Below, piece after piece: positions 36,854-49,400 of a stretch of DNA of 64,000 nt (position 1 is the first letter of the stretch; every line of letters starts with the position of its first letter). The stretch comes from Arcuatula senhousia. Taxonomy: Eukaryota > Mollusca > Bivalvia > Mytilida > Mytilidae. Under the pieces are notes generated by a model that saw nothing but the letters and a program-made list of their open reading frames with translations, was not told the origin of the DNA and ran no database searches. The stretch covers positions 46,771,750-46,835,749 of the forward strand of contig OZ020305.1 of the NCBI GenBank assembly GCA_963971305.1. The letters are read 5' to 3'. The position numbers and the translations under genes are program-made.

Positions 36854-38667
36854 AACAAGAGGCTCCCAGGAGCCTGAATCGTTCACCTGACAAATGTGCC
36901 TGAAGTAAAGGTTATTAGCCGAATTCTATTTGACGTTTAAAGGGTCATAAGATTAATAAGGGGGTCATCTGACAATATGGTGGATCTTAAGGTGCTGATC
37001 ACTTTTGTTCTCAATCAAAATCTTAAAATCAGTCACCCTTTTTGAGTAATTTGCGAAAAAATGCAGTTTAACCTAATGTTCTATTTTTAGCCACAGCGGC
37101 CATGTTTAACAACCAATCAAAAATCCCCACACCAGTTCTATACACCTATTGCTAACAAACAATAATACCAAAGTTGTTTCCAATTGGACTTAAAGTGTCA
37201 GAGGAGTTAACGTTTTCAATATACCAGGGGGGTCAGACTACTGTTTTTGAATTGTAAATCAAAAAGTATAAGAGATAGATGAAATCTGATGCCACGCTAC
37301 TGCTTCAGCATCTTCTAAAGACTCCATTGAGTCGAAGTTCTCAGAGGACCCCTTATAGGAGTTACGGCCCCTTAAAGGTGAAAAATAGCATTTTTCCATG
37401 TTTTTGGCTTCTTAAATGAAAACTATTACAGAAAGAGAAAAGCTGTTGCTTGCTTAAATGTTCAGCTCAATTAGCTCTATAAAAGTGTCCATAGAGTCGA
37501 AGTTGTCAGATGACCCCTTATAGGGGTTACAGCCCCTTAAAGGCAAAAAATAGTGTTTTTGGCCTGTAGAATGAAAACTTTTGCAGATAGAAAAAAGCTA
37601 TTGCTTGCTTAAATGTTCAGCTCAATTAGCTCTACAAAAGCGTCCATAGAGTCGAAGTTGTCAGATGACCCCTTAAAGGTCAAAATATTCAACTCATTTA
37701 GCTCTACAAATGTGTCCATAGAGTCGAAGTTGTCAGATGACCCCTTATAGGGGTTACAGACCCTGAAATGAGAAAAATAGTGTTTTTGGCCTATAGAATG
37801 AAAACTATAGCAGATAGAGAAAAGCTGTTGCTTGTTTTAATGTTCAGCTCAATTGGCTCTACAAAAGTGTCCTTAGAGTCGAAGTTATCAGATGACCCCT
37901 TATAGGGGTTACAGCCCCTTAAAGGGGAAATTTAGTGTTTTTGGTCTGTAGAATGAAAACTATTGCTGACAGAGAAAAGCTGTTGCTTGCTTAAATGTTC
38001 AACTCATTTAGCTCTACAAAAGTTTTCATTGGGTCAAAGTTGTCAGGTGACCCTTATAGGGGTTACAGCCCCTTAAAGGCAAAAAATAGTGTTTTTGGTC
38101 TGTAGAATGAAAACTATTGCAGATAGAGAAAAGCTGTTGCTTGCTTAAATGTTCAACTCATTAAGCTCTACAAAAGTCTTCATTGGGTCAAAGTTGTCAG
38201 ATGACCCCTTAAAGGCGAAAAATAGTGTTTTTGGCCTTTAGAATGAAAACTATTGCGGATAGAGAAAACCTGTTGCTTGCTTCAATGTTCAGCTCATTTA
38301 GCTCAACAAAAGCATTTATAGGGTTGAAGTTTTCAGATGACCCCTTATAGGGATTGCAGCCCCTAAATTAACATGTTTTCATGTTTTTGGCTTATATAAT
38401 GATAACTATAGCAGAAAAAGAAAATTGGTTGCTTGCTTTAATGTTCAGTTTATTAAGCTCTCAACAAAGGTCTCTATAGAGTCAGAGTTGTCAGACGGCC
38501 CATAAAATAACATGTTTCACATTTTTGGCCTACAGAATGAAAACTATTGCTGAAAGAGAAAAAGCTGTTGCTTGCTTAAATGTTCAGTTTATTTAGCTTT
38601 ACAAAGTTCTTCATAGGGTTGACATCAAGACCAGGTGAGCGATTCAGGCTCCTGGGAGCCTCTTGTT
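36854..38667. mobile_element. Nested TIR element with tandem interior
   Basis: The 36-bp ends start AACAAGAGGCTCCCAGGAGC and continue CTGAATCG(T/C)TCACCTG. The right end mirrors this with one mismatch. Each end contains the hairpin GGCTCCCAGGAGCC. A solo right end is at 35833-35870. Lies wholly inside the 35364-39734 element. Confidence 0.75.
37260..38640. repeat. Tandem repeat array, ~150-bp monomers
   Basis: About eight or nine units of variable length. Each has GAAAACTATTGCAGATAGAG, AAAGCTGTTGCTTGCTTAAATG, TTCAGCTCA(A/T)TTAGCTCTAC, a GTCGAAGTTGTCAGATGACC box and TTATAGGGGTTACAGCCCC. Some units lack the last box. A stray fragment of the same monomer is at 21690. Confidence 0.8.
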
Positions 38668-39734
38668 ATATGCTCAATTTTGACGTTCTATGGGCAATAA
38701 CTCCTCAAAGGAAAGCCTACAACGTTGACCCTTAGTGTATTTTGTAGATCTAGATGCACTTAACAATATGCAATTTAAATTTCTCAAATATCTTGTATAG
38801 TTTTCAAGATATTGAGCTAAACAGGTGCAAAATTTGCAAAAAATCCACAAAAAGGGCAATAACTCCTACATGGGTTGTTGGATTTTCTTCAAAATTTCAG
38901 AGCTGGTAGATCTTGAGGTGCTGATCACTTTTGTTTCCAATCAAAATTTTGAAATCTGTCACCGTTTTAGAGTTATTTGCAAAAAAACTGCCATTTACCC
39001 CTATGTTCTATTTTTAGCCACAGCAGCCATGTTTTACGACCAATCAAAAATCCCCACACCAGTTCTATACACCTAAAGCTAATAAACAACTATACCAAGT
39101 TTGGTTCCATTTGGACTTAGATTGTCAGAGGATTTAATGTTTTCAATGTAATGAGGAAATGCTGTTAAAATGCTCAATTTTGACGTTCTAAGGGCAATAA
39201 CTCCTAAAAGGAAAGGTCCTACAACGTTGACCCTATTGCATATTTTGTAGATCTTGATGGGCTTAACAATATGCAATTTAAAATTCTCAAATATCTAGTA
39301 TAATTTTCAAGATATTGAGCTAAACAGGTGCAAATTTGCAAAAAATCCACAAAAAGGGCAATAGCTCCTACATGGGTCGTTGGATTTTCTTCAAAATTTC
39401 AGGGTAGGTAGATCTTGAGGTGCTGATCACTTTTTCCCATACCAGAATTTTGATATCTGTAGCCGTTTTTGAGTTATTTGCAAAAAACTGCATTTTACCC
39501 CTATGTTCTATTTTTAGCCATGGCGGCCATGTTTTTCAACGAATCAAAAATCCCCAAGCTAGTTTTATACTACCTATGCTAATTAACAACTGTGCCAAAT
39601 TTAAAAGCCATTGGACTTATGGTGTAAGAGGAGTTAACGTTTGAAAAATGTTAACGACAACGGACGACTGACAACGACGGACGCCAAGTGATGGCAATAG
39701 CTCACATGGACCTTCCATCCAGGTGAGCTAAAAA

Positions 39735-41060
39735 GGAGCCACACCCCAAAAAATGACTTTTATTTGTGGTCCGATTTTCAAAATCTTTTTTCATTGGAAT
39801 CCTTGTAAAAATTCCTGCCAGCGTTTTCAATCAGATTTGCAATATCTCTTACCGTTTTTGAGAAATTAGGGGTCAAAGGGGCCAAAAACGCCATTTTTAA
39901 ACGTTTGTCAAGGCAAATAATTTTATACCAAAAATTAGTTGTAGTGGGCCAGTCAATAGTTATGAAGTTTTGATATGATGATTATATTCACTAAAGGAAT
40001 GTTGGTCTTGTATTTGGGGTTTGTGGCCTCTACTGTTTTAGAAAAAAGGGCCAAAAGGGGCAAAAACGGATGTATTTACAAAACTGTTGTAGAATGTTTA
40101 TTATTCATTCAATTTTGAAAATTCTTTTTTTGTTGAAGTGCTCATAAAATTCTGTCTACCATATGTGTCAATGATTTTTATATGTATTTCACCATTACAT
40201 TGCTACGGTGGGCTAAAGACAGGCCAGGCCCATAAAACCAACTTTTTTATTTCTGGTCCTATTTTCTTTGGATTCCTTGTGAAAATCCCTGCCTTATTTT
40301 GTAATCGGATTTACAAAATATTTTATTGTTTTTGAGAAATCAGGGGTCAAAGGGCCAAAAATGTTAATTAAAACATGTATATAAATAAGGCTTTTTGTGT
40401 TAGATGTTGATGAAAATATATATGTGTCAAAAATGCATTTTGAAGTCCACCACGGGATGCATGTGTCAAAAAGCTTTGTAAGTCCACCATGGGCTTCATG
40501 TGACCAAAGAAATGGACTATCCATATTGGGCCTCCAACGTTACACAGGGTTCAACTTGTTGCGGTTGTATCATGCTGCATCGTCGTAGCTTTTTATTCAA
40601 GTAATGTCAGCTTTGACATGTACAGATCAAAGCCTAATAAAACTTGAAGGTGACACTTGGAACATACAATCTTTAGAACATGCTAAAAATCTGTTTTAAT
40701 AAAAGTCGTGAAAAATTCTTTTTCAAATATTTGTATCTTGGTATATTCTCATTCAGTATTTTGCTCACCTGTAAGCCAGGTAAGATGTTGTCACTTGACA
40801 TCTGTTTGTCCTCTGTCCGACTTTTCAAATCTTCTCTGAAACCATTTTAGAATTGAAGTTATATAGGTGTAATGTTAAAAAAAATGTTAATTGATGTCTT
40901 GTAGAATCAAGACTATTCAGAAGGAAAAAAGGTGTTGCTTAAAATGCTCTGCAAAAGTCACCTTGTGTCAAGGTTGCCAGATGGTCCTTTAGGTGTTGTG
41001 CCCAAAAATTCATGATTTCTGCTTGAAAATGAAAATTATTAAAGACACTGTGGATTCATT
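39735..41060. repeat. Diverged repeats related to 36500-36850
   Basis: TTTGGGGT..TGTGGCC(C/T)CTACTGTTTTAG, GAAAAAAGGGC and GGTGTATT/GGATGTATT are shared between 36620-36740 and 39960-40080. A further internal duplication links 39760-39870 and 40230-40360 (TTCCTTGT(A/G)AAAAT). From 40755 a CTCACCTGTAAGCCAGGT start resembles the 35364 family. No gene seen. Confidence 0.5.
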
Positions 41061-41159
41061 CTTTTTCCCTGGGTCAGTTATGTTGTTTCCCCAAAATTAG
41101 GTATTTTATATTGTTGGTTTGCACATGTTCATAGGAGCCAATATAAAATTTACATTTCT

Positions 41160-41390
41160 TTAGCTGGATTTCATAAAGTGAAAAATCCAGGTTATTAAAT
41201 GGTGAATGTTGGGCTGGCGGACAGGTGTAGACGAAATTTAGTATCAGGTTTCTCAGCAACTACTAATTACAGCAACTTGATATATGATATACAGTATCAT
41301 GGTTGGGTCCCATAATATGGGATTTGATTTCAGGTCTGTGGCTTACCTACGAAATCTGGCCATTTTTGACTTTGACAGATTTTTGGGATT
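41160..41390. repeat. Dispersed repeat, copy B
   Basis: Same order of motifs as 32930-33170, including AAAAATCCAGGTTATTAAATGG and GGGATTTGATTTCAGGTCTG. Confidence 0.6.
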
Positions 41391-41737
41391 TTATTATGGC
41401 GTTTAGTCTGCCACCTATGAAAAACAATAAAAAATTTGAAAATTGGTATCGTATGAAAATAAAAGAAACCACAGAAGAGAAAAGCTATTGCTTGCCTTTT
41501 TGTTATGCTCAAAAAGTCTTCTTTTGGGTTTGAAGTCATCAAGTGGCCCTATTAACATGATATATTTAATTGTCCTTCAAAGGTTAGAAAACATGTTTGT
41601 GGCTTATAGAATGAAAACTATTGAAGATAGCAAAGCACTTGCTTGCTCAAGCAGCCCTGCAGAAATCATTAGGTTGAAGTTGTAAGATGACTTCTATAAG
41701 GGGTTATGCCCCTTAAATCTTCAAAATACTTAACTTA

Positions 41738-42745
41738 TCCGGAGTTTTACATTATAAACAGTTAATCACCCCCGAGTTTTCACCCATGGTGGAACATTTT
41801 ATCCTATAAACAGCTTATCACCTGCTCTTTCACTCAATAATGGAACACTTCATCTTATAAACAGCTAATCACCTGAGTTTTCACTCAATAATGGAACGTT
41901 CTATCTTATAAACAGTAAATAACACCTAAGTTATTGCTCATAGTGGAACATTCTATCTTATAAACAGTTAATCACCTCTGAGTTTTCACTCAATAATGGA
42001 ATGTCTATCTTATAAACGGTAAATCACCCCTAAGTTTTTGCTCATAGTGGAACATTCTATCTTATAAACAGCTAATCACCCCTGAGTTTTCACTCAATAA
42101 TGGAACATTCTATCTTATAAACAGTTAATCACCCCTGAGTTTTCACTCAATAATGGAACATTCTATCTTATAAACAGTTAATCACCCCTGAGTTTTTATT
42201 CATAGTGGGACATTCTATATTTTTAACAGCTAATCATCCCTGAGTTTTCATTCAATAATGGAGTATTCTATCTTATAAACAGTTAATCTTCCCTAAGTTT
42301 TTGCTCATAATGGAACATTCTATGTTATAAACATTTAATCACTCCTGAGTTTTCACTCAATAATGGAACATTCTATCTCATTAATAGTTAATCACCCCTG
42401 AGTTTTCATTCAATAATGGAACATTCTATCTTATAAACAGTTAATCACCCCTGAGTTTTCATTCATAGTGGGACATTCAATATTTTTAACAGCTAATCAT
42501 CCCTGAGTTTTCACTCAATAATGGAATGTTCTATCTTGTAAACAGTAAGTCACCTTGAGTTTTCACTCAATGGAACATTCTATCCTATAAACAGTAATTC
42601 ACCTTGAATTTTCACTCAATAATGAAATATTCTATCTTATAAACAGTTAATCACCACTGAGTTTTCACTCACTAATGGAACATTCTATCTTATAAACAGT
42701 AAATCACCCTGAGTTTTCATTTAGTAATGGAACATTTTAAGTTTC
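41738..42745. repeat. Minisatellite, ~53-bp unit, about 19 copies
   Basis: The unit is roughly TTCTATCTTATAAACAGTTA, ATCACCCCTGAG, TTTTCACTCAATAATGGAACA. Two subtypes differ at one block (CACTCAATAATGG versus GCTCATAGTGG). Units are head to tail without unique spacers, so it is not a CRISPR-like array. Confidence 0.88.
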
Positions 42746-42752
42746 TATCTTT

Positions 42753-43006
42753 TAGTCCCCCGCTGCAACGCGTAGCAGGGACATAGAAATGTGTGTGTGT
42801 GTGCTTGCGTGCGTGCATCCGTCCGTCCGTCACACTTTTTTTGTAACAGATTTCAAAGCTACTACATGTATTAATCCTAGGCTTTTGATATTTGGTATGC
42901 AGCTTCAGGTAGGGGTCTCATATGGTGGGATGCCTTTTCAGGTCTGTCGCTTACCAATTCCTGTTTAACGAGCAAACTTAAAAAAATTTATGCTTTGCGG
43001 GGGACT
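42753..43006. mobile_element. Short TIR element with GT/GTCC simple repeats
   Basis: Ends TAGTCCCCCGC and, inverted, GCGGGGGACT. Near the left end are a hairpin (GCTGCAACGCGTAGCAG), a GT run and GTCCGTCCGTC. It directly follows the minisatellite. Confidence 0.65.
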
Positions 43007-43337
43007 CAGGATTTCGGTTCTTGTTAAATTGCAGATGCTTCAAAACTGTTAGAACATTTTGTTGACAGAATTTAATGAATACTGTGAAAAAAAGAATTTT
43101 CAAAATCTGACAAAAAACAACCATTCTACTGCAGTTTTGTCAAAAATATACTTCGAATAATCTCCCCTGATAATCTTAAGCAATGAAAAAAAATTCATGC
43201 ACATTTCCACATGATGTACTTGATGTGAAGTTTCATCAAATAAGATCTGCCAATCGTATACGATATGCAGACAGACAATGTTGTAAAAATGCAAAAATAC
43301 ATACCGGTAATCTTTAAAAGAATTCTTGTGTAAATTA

Positions 43338-43343
43338 TTTATT
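43338..43343 (-). promoter_or_regulatory. Candidate polyadenylation signal of RRP12
   Basis: AATAAA on the minus strand about 77 bases beyond the stop codon at 43420-43422. Confidence 0.5.
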
Positions 43344-43419
43344 TCCATAACAAAGCATAACAATAGAGGGGATAAAACACTACTTAGATACAGTAACAAT
43401 AAGTTAAAAGTCTGTCAAA

Positions 43420-46400
43420 TCATTTCTTATGTTTCTTCTTTGTTCCCTTAACTGCTCCTTTCTTAGCACCTCTAACCAAGTTCTTAAACTGTCCTTGCAA
43501 TTTGGCCTTTTTCCTGAAAAAGAATGAAATACATGTATCAAGCATAACTACATGTACAACCATCGTGAAATTAATAAGTAAAAAAATAGACCTCCTATAA
43601 AGCTCTAGGTGTACTATATACCCCTATTCAGGTGAAAAATTCTAATCCAATTGTTTCCCCTGAATCATAACTAAGAGCTGTGTTGTTTCTTCAAATAGTA
43701 TCTGCATTCTGTCCTCATGAGGGTAAGGAAGATGTGTGTTCATTTTCAAAATAAAGACACAACATTTTCAACTTGTTCACATATATCATCTAAAGATGTA
43801 TTAAGGTTCATCTTTACACTTTGGAAAAAATGACGGATATTTAACGTCTTTTTTCAGTTTATGTGGAGCCTAAAATACACATTAAATTGCTTAATAAGGC
43901 GTAGCAGCGTCTAGATAAATACCTTTTTGCATAAACTTTTACTATTTTGTACGTGTACACTTGATTCGTTTTACCGGGGAAATTTCTTTGCGTTTTTCAG
44001 TACACCCAAATATAGCCAAATATCAACAATGCCCTGTCATTTGGCCTCCACATGCTAGGAAATTTCATTATTGGTGCTATTAAATCTACTCACAATCGGT
44101 TTTATGGGAGGTTATTTAGGGGTAATTCATGCTTTATTTATGGTATAATATGAACAGAAAGAAAATGAATAGAGAAAACAACAAAAGTAATCTAGTAAAC
44201 TGGAAGGGAAAATGATCGGCGATTTTTATATCTAGACGCTGCTACGCTTTATTTCGTGTTTCTATGTGTCCTTTAAGCCATACATAGACTAGAAAAATAG
44301 GTAAAATATCTACCATTTTATTCGAAGTGTAACCATGAACCTTTATACAATTAGGCCTCAACAAATCTCTTATAATAAAAAAAAAAAAAATTATTTTTCT
44401 AATCAAAATAAATAGACTTTAACAATTCTAACATTTCTGTTGGCAAGATAAGCTATTCAAATTTTTTTTTTATGGATACATGTTTATACCTTTTGTTAAG
44501 GTTCTGGAACTGTAGAGGTACATAAGCAAATGGATCTGGTTTGCCCTTCCTTTTGATATCACCACCTGCTTTCTGTAAAGAGATGAAATGAACAAGATAA
44601 ATTGAAAGGAGTCTTTCAGAGCTCTACAGGCTAGATCTCATTGAAGGCAGACCTTCAAACACTTTTCTGATCTTATATGAGATAAATTTTCTGTTTTGAA
44701 AAATTTCTATGTGAAAAACAATTATTATACAAAATATGTACATTGCCGGAAAATATAACATTTATTTGTGCGAGCCTTAGAAACATGATAATGGCAAGCT
44801 TTCAGCAAGCCTTATTATTATCATGTTTCAGATCAAGCACAAATAATTGTTATATTGTTTTTTTTTTAAGATGAATAAAACTTATGCTAAGTTAAGGAAA
44901 AGGAAAAAGAGGGAGTTTAAGCAAAATATTTTAAATCGCTTAGACCAACTTGAATCTGAAAATCCAAAAGAGTACTGGGCGCTGGTAAATGATTTAAGAA
45001 ATACCAAAGGAGATGAACAAAAATGTACAATAGATGGAGAAACCTGGTTTAACTACTTTACTAATTTATCTTCTATATCTAATAATTTTAGGAAAAAAAT
45101 TGAAGACCTAAAAACAAAACTTCAAACTTTAGAGGCAGGACCTAAAAGTTTTTCCTCTCTAGATTTCAAAATTTCATTAAGTGAGGTACACAAAGCCATC
45201 TCGAGGCTAAAAAATGGAAAGAGTCCTGGTTTGGACAATATAAGTAATGAAATGCTGAAAGCCTCACAAAGTTATATTAGCTCAAGCATTGCTAAACTTT
45301 TTAATGCAGTTTTATTATCTGGAAATTACCCATTACATTGGTCAAAAAGCTTTATCACACCTATTTATAAATCTGATGATCCCAACAAACCAGAAAATTA
45401 TAGGGGCATTGCCATCAATAACAGCTTAGGGAAACTGTTCAATATGATTATGAACATGAGATTTGATACCTATTTAGAAGATAATAATATTATACACAAA
45501 ACACAAATTGGCTTTTCAAAGAAATGTCGCACCTCTGATCACATATTTGTGTTAAGATGCATCATACAAAAATATCTGAAGAAAGGATGTAAAAAATTGT
45601 ATACTTGCTTTGCAGACTTTCGCAAAGCGTTTGATAAGGTTATTCATACTGGAATTATGTATAAACTTCAAAAGGCTAACATAAATGGGAATTTTTATAA
45701 GATATTGAAATCCATGTATTGGAATGATGAACTATGTGTACGAACCGAAAACAAAATTACAAATTTTTTAAGTCAGAAGTAGGAGTCAGACAGGGCGATG
45801 TACTAAGCCCTAACCTGTTTAAATTTTTTGTCAATGATTTACCTAAGCTATTGCTAGAAAAGACAGATTCAGTGAACCTTAATGATACACCCATACCATG
45901 TCTTTTATATGCTGATGATCTTGTACTTATGTCTGATTCAAAAAGTGCTCTCCAACACAAACTTGATGTATTATCAAATTATTGTAATGACTGGTGTTTA
46001 GAAGTTAACTGTAAGAAAACTAAAATTATCATTTTTAACAATAATGGGAGACTCATTGAAGAAAAATTTAATATTGGAAATGAAATTATAGAATCTGTTA
46101 AACAATACAAATATCTTGGAATTATGTTAGATAACACAGGTAAATTTATTGAAGCAAGGAAGCATCTATATCAAAAAAGTCTGAAAGCTTGTTTTAAACT
46201 ATACAAAGATATGAAATCAGCAGATCCTAGTATTAAAACATTTCTTCATATATTTGATCACTGTATAAAACCAATAGCCTTATATGGAAGTGAAATATGG
46301 GGAACCATAAATATTACCCCTAAAAGAAAAGAAATGTCCCTTTACAATATTTTTAAGGACTGGGAACCTGAAAAGCTAAACATTAAATTTTGTAAATATA

Positions 46401-49400
46401 TTCTTGGGGTATCTAAAACGTGTACCAATATTGCGGTTCTCTCAGAACTTGGTAGATACCCTTTATATTTAAATATTCTATGTAACATATTTATGTATTG
46501 GCATAGACTTGAAAGCTTACCTTCAGAACTACTTACATGTGCTTTACAAGAATATAAAAATGATCCCCAATGCTCTTCCTGGTACAGCAATATATTGCTT
46601 TTTGCTAGACTTTTAAATCTTGATCTATCATATTGTAAGAAGCTAAGTCATGGAAGTTTCAAATCTCAATTACTTAAATGTTTAAAAAGAAACTTTCTTG
46701 ATTCTTGGCAAGAGATTAAAAGAGGTTATTAAACTAATAAGGAAGGAAAACTGGATACCTACTTTACATTTAAAAACAATTTCACTCCTGAACCATACCT
46801 TGTTATTAAGATGGAAAAAAGAAAAACTTTAGCAAAATTCAGGACTAGTAATCATATACTTAGAATAGAAACAGGAAGACATGAAAGAGTACTAGAAAAT
46901 GGTAAATTTAAGGTTCTGCCAAGGGATGAGAGAATCTGCAAATATTGCAATAATATCTCAATTGAAAGCGAAGTACATTTTTTGCTTGAATGCAATGCAT
47001 ATGAGCATAAAAGAAAACCTTTTATAGACAAGAGTTAACACTAAAGTATGTCTCGCCTGCCGGCACCATCAGAAACAATTATTCTTTCTTACTTCCACTA
47101 TATTTTGAATTTACATGGATTTTCAGTTTCTGAGATCAAAAAATGTTTATAGAACTTAAACATTGCAAATATATGCAATAAAAATAATCAAAGTCACTCA
47201 ACCGGAAAATCAAGGCCAAGGTCAAAAGATGGGGATGCAACTGTGCTAAGCTACTACTGGGGAATATGCATACCAAGTTTCATCAACCTAGGACCTATAG
47301 TATTTGAGATATGGAGGTGCTCGCAAAACTTTTCAATTGCTATTAGATGTATTGAAAATTGTCAAAGTCACTCAACCGAAAAATCAAGGTCAAGGTCAAA
47401 AGATGGGGATGCAAATGTGCTAAGCTACTACTGAGGCATATGCATACCAAGTTTCATCAACCTAGGACCTATAGTTCTTGAGATATGGAGGTGCTCGCAA
47501 AACTTTTTCATTGCTATTATATGTATTGAAAATTGTCAAAGTCACTCAACCGGAAAATCAAGGTAAAGGTCAAAAGATGGGGATGCAACTGTGCTAAGCT
47601 ACTACTGGGGCATATGCATACCAAGTTTCATCAACCCAGGACCTATAGTTCTTGAGATATGGAGGTGCTCGCAAAACTTTTTCATTGCTATTATATGTAT
47701 TGAAAATTGTCAAAGTCACTCAACCGGAAAATCAAGGTCAAGGTCAAAAGATGGGGATGCAACTGTGCTAAGCTACTACTGGGGCATATGCATACCAAGT
47801 TTCATCAACCCAGGACCTATAGTTCTTGAGATATGGAGGTGCTCATAAAACTTTTTCAAAAAGTTAACGCCGCCGTCGCCGCCGCCGCCGCCGCCGTCGC
47901 CGTCGCCGCCGGTAAAGTAACACCTATGTCCCGCTCTGCTTCGCAGGCGAGACAAAAAACTACTAAAACAGCATGTAAATTTAAAAAAATTAAACAACTC
48001 ACAATTATTTTCTTGGTTTATGATCAATGAAGATCTTGAATTCATTAATGATTTATGTAATCTGATAGAAGATCTTTATTATATAAGACAAAATACTATA
48101 AATAATTGATATAGATTGTACAAGTAACATAATTAATATGTAGATGTAATATTAGATAGAGTTACTCCCCTTACCCCACCTGGCTCTCTCTCTCTATTAA
48201 TAATTGTGCCTATTTGTGTTCCAATCATTCTTAATCATTGTTCTGTACTTGTATGACTTATATGTTTGTAGACTGATTTATATGCCCAATGATGGGCCCT
48301 ATGATTAGGAAATAAAGATATTTATTTATTTATTTATTTATTTATATGATTGGCAATGTACGTATATTGTGTTTATCCTGCAAACCAAAATTGCCAACTT
48401 AAAAGCTGAAAATAGCAATTTTTTTTGGGCAAAAACAAGTGAAGCCATCCAAGTTTGTGCCGAAGCGCATGCTGTGACATGACTGGTTCCCGACGTTATA
48501 CATTGGCAATGCTCATACTGGGAAGTGGGACAAGTGGAAGTGATATCCTGTCAACACAAAAGTGATATCCTGCATGGATATCATTGAACAATATCTGTAT
48601 ATCTGTATTGTACAATGAAATAAAATGAAGCCAAACATGTGTAAACTGGCCTAACATGTAAAATAAATTTGCTTTTTGAGATGAGGTATAAAAATGAAGT
48701 CATGAACATTTATTAGGTTCTAGAAGATCTATTATTTTAAACATGGATATTTTTGCTTAATTCCATAACTATTTTAATTCAACCTTTTCTTTATTGATTT
48801 TTATTTTTAATTCAACTTAGATTTATAAAGAAGGTATACTTAACCCAACAAAATAATATGCCACATTTGAAATAAACATAATCTATAAACATGAGTCCAT
48901 TACAAAAAACAAACCTTGGCTTTGTACTCCTTTCCATATTCCTGTACTTCAGCATTAGCTCCTAAAGGTCTGTGAATACCTTTACCACCAGCTAAAAAAT
49001 AACATGGCTTTTTATAGGAGAGCTGCACAAGTAATGTGAAACAAATCATTCTAAAACAGATACATTAACCTCTTTTTATACACAGTTAGATAAAATCAAA
49101 CCTGTATTTTCTTTTACATTTATCATAAAACTAATCTTGTGCTTGTATAGGTTGAATATCTTAATAATAATTTGGTTCCCCAGTTTGGTATTTTTGGTTA
49201 TACTGTTCTATGCTCTTCATATTCATACAGTGTTTGGCATTTTCAATATTTTTGGTAGAGCGCCTCTGATGAGTCTTGAATAGACGAAACGCGCGTCAGG
49301 CGTAGCAAAATTTATTGTCTGGAACTTTGTTGTCATTTGTATTTGTAATATAATTGACAGAAATCTTCTATTTTTATAAAGTTCTTTGATTAACACCATG

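Larger units (their letters stand above)
35364..39734. mobile_element. 4.4-kb composite TIR element
   Basis: The ends are about 43-bp inverted copies: TTTTTAGCTCACCTG, a variable stretch, then (T)GTGAGCTATTG, against the mirror at 39690-39734. The right end is preceded by ACAACGGACGACTGACAACG, the GACGG-type simple repeat seen in pearl-like elements. The interior holds a second complete TIR element (36854-38667). It also holds partial copies of a ~440-bp unit (36960-37210, 38890-39150 and 39400-39650) sharing GGTGCTGATCACTTT and AATCAAAAATCCCCA. No transposase is recognised. It lies between PIGS and RRP12. Confidence 0.65.

Noticed and set aside
41738..42745. CRISPR-like regular array
   Set aside because: Units are head-to-tail copies without unique spacers, in a clearly eukaryotic context with spliced genes.
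47243..48045. Several frames in the CCG-rich and 174-bp repeat region
   Set aside because: They lie in the pearl-like element; alanine and glycine runs come from the CCG simple repeat.
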